DNA from: Flavobacterium sp.
Lineage (GTDB): Bacteria; Bacteroidota; Bacteroidia; Flavobacteriales; Flavobacteriaceae
Direction: 5' to 3'
Assembly (NCBI RefSeq): GCF_027484705.1
Contig: NZ_JAIXSL010000016.1
Location: forward strand, 310,001 to 374,000
DNA length: 64,000 nt
The notes below the pieces were generated by a model. It saw only the letters and a list, made by a program, of their open reading frames with translations, searched no databases and had not been told where the DNA came from. A program made the position numbers and the translations under genes. The first letter of the stretch is position 1. Every line of letters starts with the position of its first letter. Positions 45,140 through 53,124 of the stretch are shown here, one piece after another.

Positions 45140-45682
45140 ATGAAGAATACTGCCCAGGAATACGATACGGTGATTGCCATTTGTCGTAGCCTTTTTATCA
45201 ATAAAATGACTGATTACGGAAGTGCTTGGCGCATTTTGAGATTGCCATCGCTGACCGATCAGATTTTCATCAAAGCACAACGCATCCGAAGCCTGCAGGA
45301 AAATGAAGTCCGCAAGATTGACGAGGACGAAAGAGGCGAATTCATCGGCATCATCAACTATTCGATCATGGCTTTGATCCAATTGGAATTGGGCATCGCC
45401 GACCAACCCGATCTCGATACCGAAAAAGCCACCGCTTTATACGACGCAAAAATAGCCACAACCAAAGCCTTGATGGAAGCCAAAAACCACGATTACGGCG
45501 AGGCCTGGCGCGAGATGAGAATCAGTTCATTAACCGATTTAATTCTGCAGAAACTATTGCGTGTCAAGCAGATTGAAGACAACAAAGGCAAAACACTCGT
45601 GTCGGAAGGCATCGACGCCAATTATCAGGACATGATCAATTACGCAGTTTTCGCTTTGATCCTTATGGGAAACGCCGCTTAA
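45140..45682 (+). CDS. DUF1599 (nucleotide modification associated domain 1) tandem protein
   Basis: A 180-residue protein made of two copies of the same domain: the first contains KMTDYGSAWRILRLPSLTDQ (about 22-41), the second KNHDYGEAWREMRISSLTDL (about 115-134). This is DUF1599, also named nucleotide modification associated domain 1 because some phage copies occur beside base-modification genes. The chromosomal role is unknown. The start at 45140 begins the domain properly. It precedes the BT_3928-type gene on the same strand. Confidence 0.85.
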   Translation: MKNTAQEYDTVIAICRSLFINKMTDYGSAWRILRLPSLTDQIFIKAQRIRSLQENEVRKIDEDERGEFIGIINYSIMALIQLELGIADQPDLDTEKATALYDAKIATTKALMEAKNHDYGEAWREMRISSLTDLILQKLLRVKQIEDNKGKTLVSEGIDANYQDMINYAVFALILMGNAA

Positions 45683-45729
45683 CATTCTTATAAAAAACCT
45701 TATATTTACGGACCGCTAACCAACTATTT

Positions 45730-46830
45730 ATGAAAAACGTACTCGTGCAATTCTCAAGAATTTTTGTCGGATTATTGTTCATCATTTCCGGTTTAATCAA
45801 ACTTAATGATCCTGTCGGATTTTCTTATAAACTCGCGGAATATTTTGGGGAAACCGTTTTAAACTTACCTGTATTCATCCCATTTTCATTAGCGATTGCA
45901 GTATTCATCGTCATTTTCGAAACCGTTTTGGGCTTTATGTTGCTGATCGGTTTCAAACCTAAATTTACAATCTGGAGTTTGCTTTTGATGATTGTCTTTT
46001 TTACGTTCCTTACCTTCTACTCGGCTTATTTCAACAAAGTGACCGATTGCGGTTGTTTCGGCGATGCTTTAAAACTGACGCCTTGGCAATCGTTTACCAA
46101 AGATGTCGTTTTACTGTTTTTCATTTTGATTTTGTTCTTCAACATCAAAAAAGTAAAACCGCTGTTCAATGCGAATTTCCGCAATGCGTTGGTGAGTTTG
46201 ACCGTCGTATTGTGTGCGTTTATGGGCTATTGGGTTTTGTATCATTTGCCGCTGAAAGATTTCCGCGCGTATAAAGTAGGAACCAACATCCAAAAAGCAA
46301 TGGAAATTCCTGAAGGTGCGCCAAAATCAGTCGTGGAAATGGTCTTCGTGTATAAAGTGAATGGCGTCAATAAGAATTTCACCGAAAAAGATCTGATGAA
46401 TATTCCAGCCGGAGCCACTTTCGTGGAACGCATCGACAAAGTGATCTCGGAAGGCTACAAACCGCCAATCCATGATTTCACGATGGAACTTGACGGCTCA
46501 GATTACAAAGACGAATTGCTGCAAGAACCTAAATTACTCCTGTTCGTAGCGTATGATTTAGCGAAATCCGATAAAAAAGGCATGGAGATTTTGGAAGGTT
46601 TGAACCAGAAAGCCAAAGCCAAAGGCTACAAAGTCATCGCGATGACCGCATCAGGCGCTGCAGAAATTGAAAAAGCCAAAAAAGAATTCGGCTATACTTT
46701 CGACTTCTATTTTTGCGACGGAACCACGCTTAAAACCATTGAAAGAGCCAACCCGAGTATCGTTATTTTGAACAAAGGAACCATTGTGCAGAAAGTACAT
46801 TATAACGACAGCTCCATTTTAAATTTATAA
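45730..46830 (+). CDS. DoxX-like membrane protein with thioredoxin-like C-terminal domain (BT_3928 family)
   Basis: A 366-residue protein. Residues about 1-175 hold five membrane helices of the DoxX/MauE type, with a conserved Cys pair in TDCGCFGD (about 101-108). The C-terminal periplasmic domain (about 250-366) has the strand order of a thioredoxin fold (LLLFVAYDLAKSD, YKVIAMTASG, PSIVILNKGTIVQKV) but no CxxC. Such DoxX-like proteins are suspected of passing electrons to periplasmic partners; the TlpA protein encoded next but one could be one. Function unproven. Confidence 0.85.
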   Translation: MKNVLVQFSRIFVGLLFIISGLIKLNDPVGFSYKLAEYFGETVLNLPVFIPFSLAIAVFIVIFETVLGFMLLIGFKPKFTIWSLLLMIVFFTFLTFYSAYFNKVTDCGCFGDALKLTPWQSFTKDVVLLFFILILFFNIKKVKPLFNANFRNALVSLTVVLCAFMGYWVLYHLPLKDFRAYKVGTNIQKAMEIPEGAPKSVVEMVFVYKVNGVNKNFTEKDLMNIPAGATFVERIDKVISEGYKPPIHDFTMELDGSDYKDELLQEPKLLLFVAYDLAKSDKKGMEILEGLNQKAKAKGYKVIAMTASGAAEIEKAKKEFGYTFDFYFCDGTTLKTIERANPSIVILNKGTIVQKVHYNDSSILNL

Positions 46831-46839
46831 TTCACGCCA

Positions 46840-47184
46840 ATGACTGAACAACCAATCAGCAAAAGAAGAAGCCAAAGCAGGGCCAGCATTGAAAGATCAA
46901 GAAGGGAAAGAAAAAAAAGAAACAACCGGATCATTCTGGTTTGTATTATGGCCTTTTTTCTGGGTTATTATATCTTGAATTACGTGGCCGCATTGGAAAG
47001 ACCACCGATCGGAGCCACATTCAACATCGTTTTAGGCTGTACCATTATTGCGGTTTCCATACTGGTGCTTATCTATACCATCAAAAAACAGTATTTTCCT
47101 AAAAAAAGAAAAAGAACACAGCACGTATTTCTGGATGAACTTCTGGAAATCGAAAAGCAGCCTGAAAAAGAAAAAAATCCCTAA
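46840..47184 (+). CDS. small two-helix membrane protein, unknown function
   Basis: A 114-residue protein with a strongly basic N-terminus (KRRSQSRASIERSRRERKKR), two membrane helices at about 31-52 and 62-81, and a charged tail (KKRKRTQHVFLDELLEIEK). I know no family name. It starts nine bases after the DoxX-like gene and probably belongs to the same transcript. Confidence 0.7.
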   Translation: MTEQPISKRRSQSRASIERSRRERKKRNNRIILVCIMAFFLGYYILNYVAALERPPIGATFNIVLGCTIIAVSILVLIYTIKKQYFPKKRKRTQHVFLDELLEIEKQPEKEKNP

Positions 47185-47227
47185 TGCTAGATTATACTTC
47201 CAAAAGAATCCTAACATTATTTTATGA

Positions 47228-47255
47228 TTGTTTCGCCATGTGATGCTTAAATTTG
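47228..47255 (+). promoter_or_regulatory. candidate promoter of the TlpA gene (TTG-N17-TAAATTTG)
   Basis: TTG at 47228-47230 and TAAATTTG at 47248-47255. The box ends 18 nt before the ATG at 47274 and excludes a start at 47253. Confidence 0.5.
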
Positions 47256-47273
47256 CACCATAAAATTACAACT

Positions 47274-47768
47274 ATGAAAAAGATATTGGCCTCAGTTTGC
47301 GTACTCATCGCTGCCATTTCGTGTATCAATGCACAGTCTTCATTTTCCAAAGACGCATTAGGCGAGAAATTACTTGCATCAAATGACACTCAGGTTTCGT
47401 TTCAGGAAGTACTTTCGAAACACCAAGGCAAAACCGTGGTCATCGAATGCTGGGCTTCGTGGTGCGGCGATTGTGTGAAAGCGATGCCAAAAATGAAAGC
47501 ATTGCAAGCCGAACATCCAGAAGTGGATTATGTATTCATTTCGATGGATAAAACCGCCGACAAATGGAAAGCCGGTATAGAAAAACACGACCTGAAAGGC
47601 GATCACTATATGGTCAATGACGGCATGAAAGGCGCTTTCGGAACCGCCATCAACTTAGATTGGATTCCACGTTACATCATCGTCGATAAAAAAGGTAAAA
47701 TTGTATTGTACCGCGCCATCGAAACGGACTTTGACAAAATAGATTCGACTTTAAAAACCCTAAAATAA
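47274..47768 (+). CDS. TlpA-family thiol-disulfide oxidoreductase
   Basis: A 164-residue periplasmic thioredoxin-like protein. The signal region (MKKILASVCVLIAAISCINAQ) is followed by the redox motif WASWCGDC (Cys64, Cys67) and the cis-Pro loop DWIPRYIIVDKKG. It would reduce or exchange disulfides of periplasmic proteins, for example cytochrome c maturation substrates. A lipobox-like ISC at Cys17 is also seen, so it may be a lipoprotein. Its stop overlaps the tpiA start (TAATG). Confidence 0.88.
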   Translation: MKKILASVCVLIAAISCINAQSSFSKDALGEKLLASNDTQVSFQEVLSKHQGKTVVIECWASWCGDCVKAMPKMKALQAEHPEVDYVFISMDKTADKWKAGIEKHDLKGDHYMVNDGMKGAFGTAINLDWIPRYIIVDKKGKIVLYRAIETDFDKIDSTLKTLK

Positions 47769-48520
47769 TGAGACAAAACATCGTTGCCGGAAACTGGAAA
47801 ATGAACAAAAATGCCGAGGAAACTGAAGATTTACTCAACGCATTAATCGATAAATTGCCTAATGATAAAGCGGTTGAGATTATTGTGGCGCCGACTTTCA
47901 TCAACCTCGCTTCTGCCGTTGAACACTTGCAATTCACTAATATTAGTGTCGCTGCACAGAATATGCATCAAAGCGAAAACGGTGCTTTTACAGGTGAAAT
48001 ATCAGCCGACATGCTCAAAAGTATTGGCGTGAACACCGTGATTTTAGGCCATTCTGAACGCCGTGCGATTTTTCATGAAACCGATGCAATCATTGCCGCT
48101 AAAGTCGATAAGGCTTTACAACATCAAATGCGTGTGATTTTCTGTTTCGGCGAAGAGTTAAAAGACAGACAGAACAACCAACACTTTAATATCGTTGAAA
48201 ACCAGTTGCGCGACGGATTATTTCATTTAGATAAAGAAGCTTGGGAAAACATCGTGTTGGCTTACGAACCCGTTTGGGCGATCGGAACCGGCGAAACGGC
48301 CAGCCCGGAGCAAGCACAGGAAATGCACGAATTCATCCGCGAAACCATCAGAAAAACTTACGGAAGTGATGTTGCTGAAGATGTTTCGATTTTGTATGGT
48401 GGTAGCGTGAAACCCGACAATGCACAAGAAATTTTTTCAAAACCTGATGTTGATGGCGGATTAATTGGAGGTGCCGCATTAAAAGCAGAAGACTTTGCCG
48501 CAATTGTCAATGCGATTTAA
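47768..48520 (+). CDS. tpiA: triosephosphate isomerase
   Basis: A 250-residue glycolytic enzyme interconverting dihydroxyacetone phosphate and glyceraldehyde 3-phosphate. Key residues are in AGNWKMNK (catalytic Lys), ILGHSERR (catalytic His) and AYEPVWAIGTG (catalytic Glu), plus the phosphate-binding LYGGSVKPDN. It is translationally coupled with the TlpA gene and followed by a terminator. Confidence 0.98.
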   Translation: MRQNIVAGNWKMNKNAEETEDLLNALIDKLPNDKAVEIIVAPTFINLASAVEHLQFTNISVAAQNMHQSENGAFTGEISADMLKSIGVNTVILGHSERRAIFHETDAIIAAKVDKALQHQMRVIFCFGEELKDRQNNQHFNIVENQLRDGLFHLDKEAWENIVLAYEPVWAIGTGETASPEQAQEMHEFIRETIRKTYGSDVAEDVSILYGGSVKPDNAQEIFSKPDVDGGLIGGAALKAEDFAAIVNAI

Positions 48521-48544
48521 AATATAAGAAACTACTATGATGCA

Positions 48545-48579
48545 TAGAGATTTGACGCCATTCAAGTCTCTATTTTTTT
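48545..48579 (+). terminator. intrinsic terminator after tpiA
   Basis: An 11-bp stem (TAGAGATTTGA with TCAAGTCTCTA, one G-U pair) followed by seven T residues. Confidence 0.8.
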
Positions 48580-48591
48580 AAAAATAAAACC

Positions 48592-49428
48592 ATGTCAAAC
48601 GTTTATTTAGGTTATCATTTTACGATTGAGCCAAAGGAATTGGGTTCAGAAATCCTTATTGCCGAATTGGGCGAACTGCCTTTTGAAAGTTTCGTGGAAA
48701 GTGAGTTCGGGATTACGGCTTACATCCAGAAACCATTGTGGCACGAAGCGATTTTGGATGATTTATACTTATTGAATTCCCCACAGTTTACCATTTCCTA
48801 CACGATCGAAGAAATCGAACAGGTCAACTGGAACGAAGAATGGGAAAAGAATTTCGAACCGATTGATGTCGATGGAAAGTGTCACGTCCGCGCACCTTTT
48901 CACCCGAAAACCGACGCTGAGTTTGACATTGTGATTGAACCTAAAATGAGTTTCGGAACCGGCCACCACGAAACGACACACATGATGATCCAGCATTTGC
49001 TTGAAATCGACGTTGCCGGAATGAAAACTTTAGACATGGGTTGCGGTACCGCGATTCTGGCGATTTTGGCTGAAATGAAAGGCGCCCAACCGATTGACGC
49101 AATAGATATCGACAACTGGTGTTATCTGAATTCGATTGAAAACGCCGAGCGCAATAACTGCAAACACATTACCGTTTATGAAGGTGATGCTTCAATGCTG
49201 ATTGACCAGAAATACGATCTGATCATCGCGAACATCAACCGCAACATTCTTTTGAATGACATGCAAAGTTATGTGAACTGTCTGCTGCCAAAAGGCATCC
49301 TTCTTTTGAGCGGATTTTATGAGGAAGACATTCCGTTCATCGATGCATCATGTACCGAAAAAGGATTGACTTATGTGAAGAAATTCCAGAGAAACAACTG
49401 GGTCTCGTTGAAATATGCAAATGAATAA
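48592..49428 (+). CDS. prmA: ribosomal protein L11 methyltransferase
   Basis: A 278-residue SAM methyltransferase that trimethylates ribosomal protein L11. The N-terminal substrate-recognition part is followed by FGTGHHETTHMM and the SAM motif LDMGCGTAILAI, then IIANINRNILL, typical of PrmA. It overlaps or abuts clpS, a frequent pairing in Flavobacteriaceae. Confidence 0.94.
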   Translation: MSNVYLGYHFTIEPKELGSEILIAELGELPFESFVESEFGITAYIQKPLWHEAILDDLYLLNSPQFTISYTIEEIEQVNWNEEWEKNFEPIDVDGKCHVRAPFHPKTDAEFDIVIEPKMSFGTGHHETTHMMIQHLLEIDVAGMKTLDMGCGTAILAILAEMKGAQPIDAIDIDNWCYLNSIENAERNNCKHITVYEGDASMLIDQKYDLIIANINRNILLNDMQSYVNCLLPKGILLLSGFYEEDIPFIDASCTEKGLTYVKKFQRNNWVSLKYANE

Positions 49429-49441
49429 AACCAATTCAGAC

Positions 49442-49717
49442 ATGGCCACCATAGAAAAAACACAAGACGAAACCTCGGTCTTAGAAGCCATCGGAATCAA
49501 CCATGAGATTGTTTTGTATAACGACGACGTCAATACTTTTGACCACGTTATCGATACGTTAATCCGCGTCTGCAACCATACTTCAGAGCAGGCCGAACAA
49601 TGCGCGATACTAGTGCATTACAAGGGAAAATGTACCGTAAAAACCGGATCGTTTGACGAATTGAAACCGCAATGCACGCAGTTGTTAGAAGCGGGTTTGA
49701 GCGCAGAAATTGTTTAG
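49442..49717 (+). CDS. clpS: ATP-dependent Clp protease adaptor ClpS
   Basis: A 91-residue adaptor that delivers N-end-rule substrates to the Clp protease. The substrate-binding start VLYNDDVNTFDHVIDTLI is the family hallmark, followed by EQAEQCAILVHYKGKC. The start at 49442 (MATIEKTQ) is the best guess; earlier ATGs at 49415 and 49421 would overlap prmA. Convergent with the HMA gene. Confidence 0.92.
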   Translation: MATIEKTQDETSVLEAIGINHEIVLYNDDVNTFDHVIDTLIRVCNHTSEQAEQCAILVHYKGKCTVKTGSFDELKPQCTQLLEAGLSAEIV

Positions 49718-49725
49718 ATTTAAAC

Positions 49726-49758
49726 AAAAAAATAGCACTTCCATTGCTGAAAGTGCTA
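49726..49758 (-). terminator. intrinsic terminator of the HMA-domain gene
   Basis: TAGCACTT/AAGTGCTA stem; on the minus strand it is followed by seven T residues. Confidence 0.75.
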
Positions 49759-49782
49759 CACTGAAATTGAGTTTAAAATAGG

Positions 49783-50049
49783 TCAACCCATTTTTCCCAT
49801 AGCGCAACTCATATAAGATCTCGCTTTGGTACTCCAAGGGTTTTCAGTTCCGCTTTCGGGATATCCGATAATTTTTAAGGTTTCTTTTGCGTCGAGCAGG
49901 TTGAGTTCGCTGTCATAATCGAAAGTCACTTCGCTGGTTCCCAAATTGACTTTCACATAGTGAATGCCATGCAAAGCACTGAGCTTTTTGGCTATCGTTG
50001 TAGTACAACCTTCGCATTTTAAGTTCTGGATTTTGAGCGTAGTTTTCAT
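49783..50049 (-). CDS. heavy-metal-associated (HMA) domain protein
   Basis: An 88-residue protein with a CopZ-like ferredoxin fold: MKTTLKIQNLKCEGC carries the metal-binding Cys pair (Cys12, Cys15). The HMA part ends at about residue 64 and is followed by an unusual tail with SYMSCAMGKMG, a third Cys with two Met. The start at 50049 is preferred; the 50070 start lies in a TAACTTTG promoter box. It could be a copper or zinc chaperone; the neighbouring YeeE/YedE genes suggest a link to sulfur uptake, but this is only context. Confidence 0.82.
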   Translation of the reverse strand: MKTTLKIQNLKCEGCTTTIAKKLSALHGIHYVKVNLGTSEVTFDYDSELNLLDAKETLKIIGYPESGTENPWSTKARSYMSCAMGKMG

Positions 50050-50067
50050 GATACTGATGATATAGTA

Positions 50068-50075
50068 CAAAGTTA
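50068..50075 (-). promoter_or_regulatory. candidate -7 element (TAACTTTG) for the HMA gene
   Basis: A TAnnTTTG match on the minus strand, 18 nt before the ATG at 50049. Confidence 0.5.
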
Positions 50076-50123
50076 CCAGCTTTACTGCAACTGGGAACTG
50101 ACAAATATCATATCACATTATAA

Positions 50124-50540
50124 TTAATGCGGCAAATTATCTTTCACCAAGCCGTAAAGGAAAGTGCCTAACAAAGCTCCGATCAATATCAAGATTACCG
50201 GCAAAAAACCTGCGCCAAGTAATATGAAAATGGGTCCCGGACAAGCGCCGACCAACGCCCAACCTAGTCCAAAAAACAAACCGCCGATCCAATAGCGGAA
50301 AGAGCCTTTTTCTTTGTCGGCAATTTTAATCACTTCGCCATCGGTATTTTTGAGCTGGTTTCTTTTGATGATTTGCAAACCAATCACGCCGGTCGCAATC
50401 GCGACCATGATAATCCCATACATATGGAACGACTGAAACTGGAACATTTCATAAATGCGGTACCAGGAAACGGCTTCCGATTTTGTAAGCACAACACCAA
50501 AAACAAAACCTACAAGTATAAATTTGAGTGTCTTCATCAT
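50124..50540 (-). CDS. YeeE/YedE-family transporter, C-terminal half
   Basis: A 138-residue membrane protein with four hydrophobic segments. It corresponds to one half of a YeeE/YedE thiosulfate transporter: the conserved GGLFFGLGWALVGACPGP carries the functional Cys (Cys100). Full-length YeeE has both halves in one chain; here two genes encode them. The start overlaps the partner gene stop by one base (TAATG). Probably assembled with that partner as thiosulfate permease; transport activity is inferred from the family. Confidence 0.88.
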   Translation of the reverse strand: MMKTLKFILVGFVFGVVLTKSEAVSWYRIYEMFQFQSFHMYGIIMVAIATGVIGLQIIKRNQLKNTDGEVIKIADKEKGSFRYWIGGLFFGLGWALVGACPGPIFILLGAGFLPVILILIGALLGTFLYGLVKDNLPH

Positions 50541-51097
50541 TAAAAAATTAAAGGGAAAATAAAGTGCGCCATGATGAGCCCGCCGACAAAAAATCCGATG
50601 ACCGCTTTAAGCGATTGGCGTTGTAGGTTGCTCATTCCGGCAATCGCATGCCCTGAAGTACAGCCGCCGGCGTAACGCGAACCAAATCCGATGAGAAGGC
50701 CACCAATCAGCAAGATGAAAATCATTTTTGGGGATTCGAAAGCGGCATTTCCGAAGATGGCGTCAGGTAATAATTTCCCGTTCGGTGCATCGATGTGCAT
50801 GGTTTGCAATTGCGCAATGGTTTGTGGATTGATATCGACATTGGAAGGATCGCTCATAAAATGCACCGCTACAAAACCACCAATCATCGCGCCCAAAAGC
50901 ACCATCAGGTTCCAGTATTGCGATTTGACATCGAAGCGGAAAAAATCAGCAAATTTGCCCGCGCCCGCTATCGTACACAAACTTCTGAGGTTCGATGACA
51001 TCCCGAAAACCTTCCCAAAATAATTGAGCGTCAGCATGATGATCCCGATCAGAAAACCGGTAACTGCCCAATGCCACGTATGAAATAAAAAATCCAT
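50540..51097 (-). CDS. YeeE/YedE-family transporter, N-terminal half
   Basis: A 185-residue membrane protein with about five hydrophobic segments. GFGSRYAGGCTSGHAIAG carries the conserved Cys (Cys146) of YeeE/YedE permeases, and Cys41 may match another family Cys. The split arrangement is common in bacteria beside sulfur or persulfide genes. It is upstream of, and coupled to, the C-terminal half; the HMA gene further on has its own promoter candidate. Confidence 0.88.
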   Translation of the reverse strand: MDFLFHTWHWAVTGFLIGIIMLTLNYFGKVFGMSSNLRSLCTIAGAGKFADFFRFDVKSQYWNLMVLLGAMIGGFVAVHFMSDPSNVDINPQTIAQLQTMHIDAPNGKLLPDAIFGNAAFESPKMIFILLIGGLLIGFGSRYAGGCTSGHAIAGMSNLQRQSLKAVIGFFVGGLIMAHFIFPLIF

Positions 51098-51112
51098 AGT
51101 TTTTGTTTTTTA

Positions 51113-51120
51113 CAAATGTA
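51113..51120 (-). promoter_or_regulatory. candidate -7 element (TACATTTG) for the YeeE/YedE pair
   Basis: A TAnnTTTG match on the minus strand, 15 nt before the start at 51097. Confidence 0.45.
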
Positions 51121-51161
51121 ATAATTCAATTGATTTTTAGGGTTAAATATAAATAAACTAG

Positions 51162-51169
51162 TAATTTTG
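51162..51169 (+). promoter_or_regulatory. candidate -7 element (TAATTTTG) for the DUF4199 gene
   Basis: A TAnnTTTG match 23 nt before the ATG at 51193. Confidence 0.45.
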
Positions 51170-51192
51170 AGTTCGAAACCGACTTACGTTTT

Positions 51193-51687
51193 ATGAAGAA
51201 ATTTACCATCGAAATCCGCTGGGCGATCCAGTTCAGCATCCTCACTTTGGTCTGGATGATCATCGAGAAAACTGTTGGGCTGCACGACCAATACATCAGC
51301 AAACAAGCGATATACACGAACTTCTTTGGAATCATCGCCATTTTGATTTACTTTCTGGCATTGCTCGACAAGAAAAAAAATTATTACAAAGGCAAAATGG
51401 ATTGGAAACAAGGATTCCTCAGCGGATTGGTGCTTTCGGCTGTGGTGGCGGTTTTGAGTCCGCTCGTGCAATACATCACTTTCACTTATATTACACCGCG
51501 TTACTTTGAGAATATTATTCGATACGCGGTGTCGCATAAAATTCAGACGCAGGTACAGGCGGATACTTTTTTCAATATGAAAAGTTATATCCTGCAAGGC
51601 ATTTTCGGCGCTTTGTCGATGGGTGTAATAACCGCGGCCTTAGTTGCGTTAGTAGTTAAAACTAAAGATTATCGCCATGAAAAATAA
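51193..51687 (+). CDS. DUF4199 family membrane protein
   Basis: A 164-residue protein with four membrane helices (about 12-32, 40-60, 74-98 and 135-158). The layout, with MDWKQGFLSGLVLSAV in the middle and SYILQGIFGALSMGVITAALVAL at the end, matches DUF4199, a Bacteroidota-specific family without known function. Its end overlaps the next gene by 11 bases, so the two are translated together. Confidence 0.8.
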   Translation: MKKFTIEIRWAIQFSILTLVWMIIEKTVGLHDQYISKQAIYTNFFGIIAILIYFLALLDKKKNYYKGKMDWKQGFLSGLVLSAVVAVLSPLVQYITFTYITPRYFENIIRYAVSHKIQTQVQADTFFNMKSYILQGIFGALSMGVITAALVALVVKTKDYRHEK

Positions 51688-52126
51688 ACTTTTGATTTTC
51701 GCATTACTGATTTTGATGTGTTCGTGTGTAAGCACCAAATCGACTTTGAAAAATGTGGATGAACACGCGTTGATTCCGAAACTCAATGCTAACAATACGT
51801 TTGTGATTACCGAATTCAGCAAAGACCCGAAATACGGTTACGATAAGGATTATCCGATCAACGTTTTCTATAAAAACGCTAAGGATGAAAACATCAACCA
51901 ACAACGTTATCTGAACGCTTTGGCCGGACCGAAAGGCGAAAAAATCACTTACAAGAAAATCGAAACCTGTTGTCCGTTCCCGACCAAAAATACTGAAATG
52001 GGTGTTGGCCTGCTCGATGTTTATGAAATCACTTGGGAAGGCCAAAGAGAACCTGTGCGACTGCATTTGAACTATCTCGAAAAAAGCACTTTGATGGTTC
52101 CCGTGGGTTTGACTTTGAAGAAATAA
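51677..52126 (+). CDS. small lipoprotein, unknown function
   Basis: A 149-residue lipoprotein (signal ending LMCSC, Cys17). The mature part has a Cys pair in IETCCPFPTKN. That pair and a beta-like tail (DVYEITWEGQ) are the only marks I see. It overlaps the DUF4199 gene by 11 bases. No family is recognised. Confidence 0.72.
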   Translation: MKNKLLIFALLILMCSCVSTKSTLKNVDEHALIPKLNANNTFVITEFSKDPKYGYDKDYPINVFYKNAKDENINQQRYLNALAGPKGEKITYKKIETCCPFPTKNTEMGVGLLDVYEITWEGQREPVRLHLNYLEKSTLMVPVGLTLKK

Positions 52127-52142
52127 TTCTTTGTAACGGTCT

Positions 52143-52229
52143 GCCCTAGCCCGGATAGCAGTGGAAATCCTTTTGTGGCGTTGTTCGCCGCAAAAGATTG
52201 GGAACGTATAGCCGGATCAGCTCCTAAAA
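52143..52229 (+). ncRNA. dispersed structured element, copy C (possible Flavo-1 RNA)
   Basis: GCCCTAGCCCGGATAGCAG ... hairpin CTTTTGTGGCG-TTGTT-CGCCGCAAAAG (11 bp with one G-U) ... AGCTCCTAAAAA. Lies between the lipoprotein gene and the kdsA promoter. Confidence 0.6.
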
Positions 52230-52267
52230 AAAACCAAAACTTCATCTGAAATTCATCAAACCTATAG

Positions 52268-52275
52268 TATCTTTG
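52268..52275 (+). promoter_or_regulatory. candidate -7 element (TATCTTTG) for kdsA
   Basis: A TAnnTTTG match 18 nt before the kdsA ATG. Confidence 0.55.
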
Positions 52276-52293
52276 CGGCACTAAAAACTGATT

Positions 52294-53112
52294 ATGAACA
52301 TACAACATATTCCGCAAATTAAGCACACCGACAGTGGCAACTTTTTCTTACTTGCCGGCCCTTGTGCGATTGAAGGCGAAGAGATGGCGATGCGCATTGC
52401 TGAAAAGCTCATAGGCATTACCGATAAACTCGAAATCCCATACGTTTTTAAAGGTTCGTTTAAGAAAGCCAACCGTTCCAGAATTGACAGTTTCTCAGGC
52501 ATCGGCGATGAGAAAGCGCTCAAGATTTTACGCAAAGTTTCCGAGACTTTTCACGTTCCGACGGTTACGGATATTCATACAAATGAAGATGCTGAAATGG
52601 CCGCGCAATACGTGGATGTGTTGCAAATCCCAGCATTTCTAGTACGTCAAACTGATTTAGTCGTGGCGGCTGCGAATACCGGAAAAACCGTGAACCTCAA
52701 AAAAGGACAATTCATGAGCCCGGAAAGTATGAAACACGCGGTGCAGAAAGTACTTGATTGTCATAATGAAAATGTGATGGTGACGGATCGCGGATCAATG
52801 TTCGGCTATCAGGATATGATTGTGGATTTCCGCGGCATTCCTACGATGCAACACTATGCAACAACCGTTTTAGACGTGACGCATTCCTTGCAACAACCGA
52901 ATCAAATGGTCGGCGTAACCGGCGGAAGACCTGATATGATTGAAACCATTGCAAAAGCCGGAATCGCTGTAGGCGTGGACGGGATTTTCATCGAAACCCA
53001 TTTTGATCCCGCGCATGCGAAAAGCGACGGCGCCAATATGCTGCACCTCGATCTTTTTGAAGGCTTGATGACGCGGTTGGTGGCGATTCGAAAAACGATT
53101 AATTCATTCTAA
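52294..53112 (+). CDS. kdsA: 3-deoxy-8-phosphooctulonate synthase
   Basis: A 272-residue TIM-barrel enzyme joining arabinose-5-phosphate and phosphoenolpyruvate to KDO-8-phosphate for lipopolysaccharide. Motifs are AGPCAIEGEE, FKGSFKKANRSR, TDRGSMFGYQDM and ETHFDPAHAKSDG. Cys24 in GPCAIE is the residue that marks metal-dependent KdsA enzymes; metal-independent ones have Asn. The assignment to the metal class is inferred from that residue. The next gene begins right after its stop codon. Confidence 0.95.
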   Translation: MNIQHIPQIKHTDSGNFFLLAGPCAIEGEEMAMRIAEKLIGITDKLEIPYVFKGSFKKANRSRIDSFSGIGDEKALKILRKVSETFHVPTVTDIHTNEDAEMAAQYVDVLQIPAFLVRQTDLVVAAANTGKTVNLKKGQFMSPESMKHAVQKVLDCHNENVMVTDRGSMFGYQDMIVDFRGIPTMQHYATTVLDVTHSLQQPNQMVGVTGGRPDMIETIAKAGIAVGVDGIFIETHFDPAHAKSDGANMLHLDLFEGLMTRLVAIRKTINSF

Positions 53113-53124
53113 TTGCATCATACA

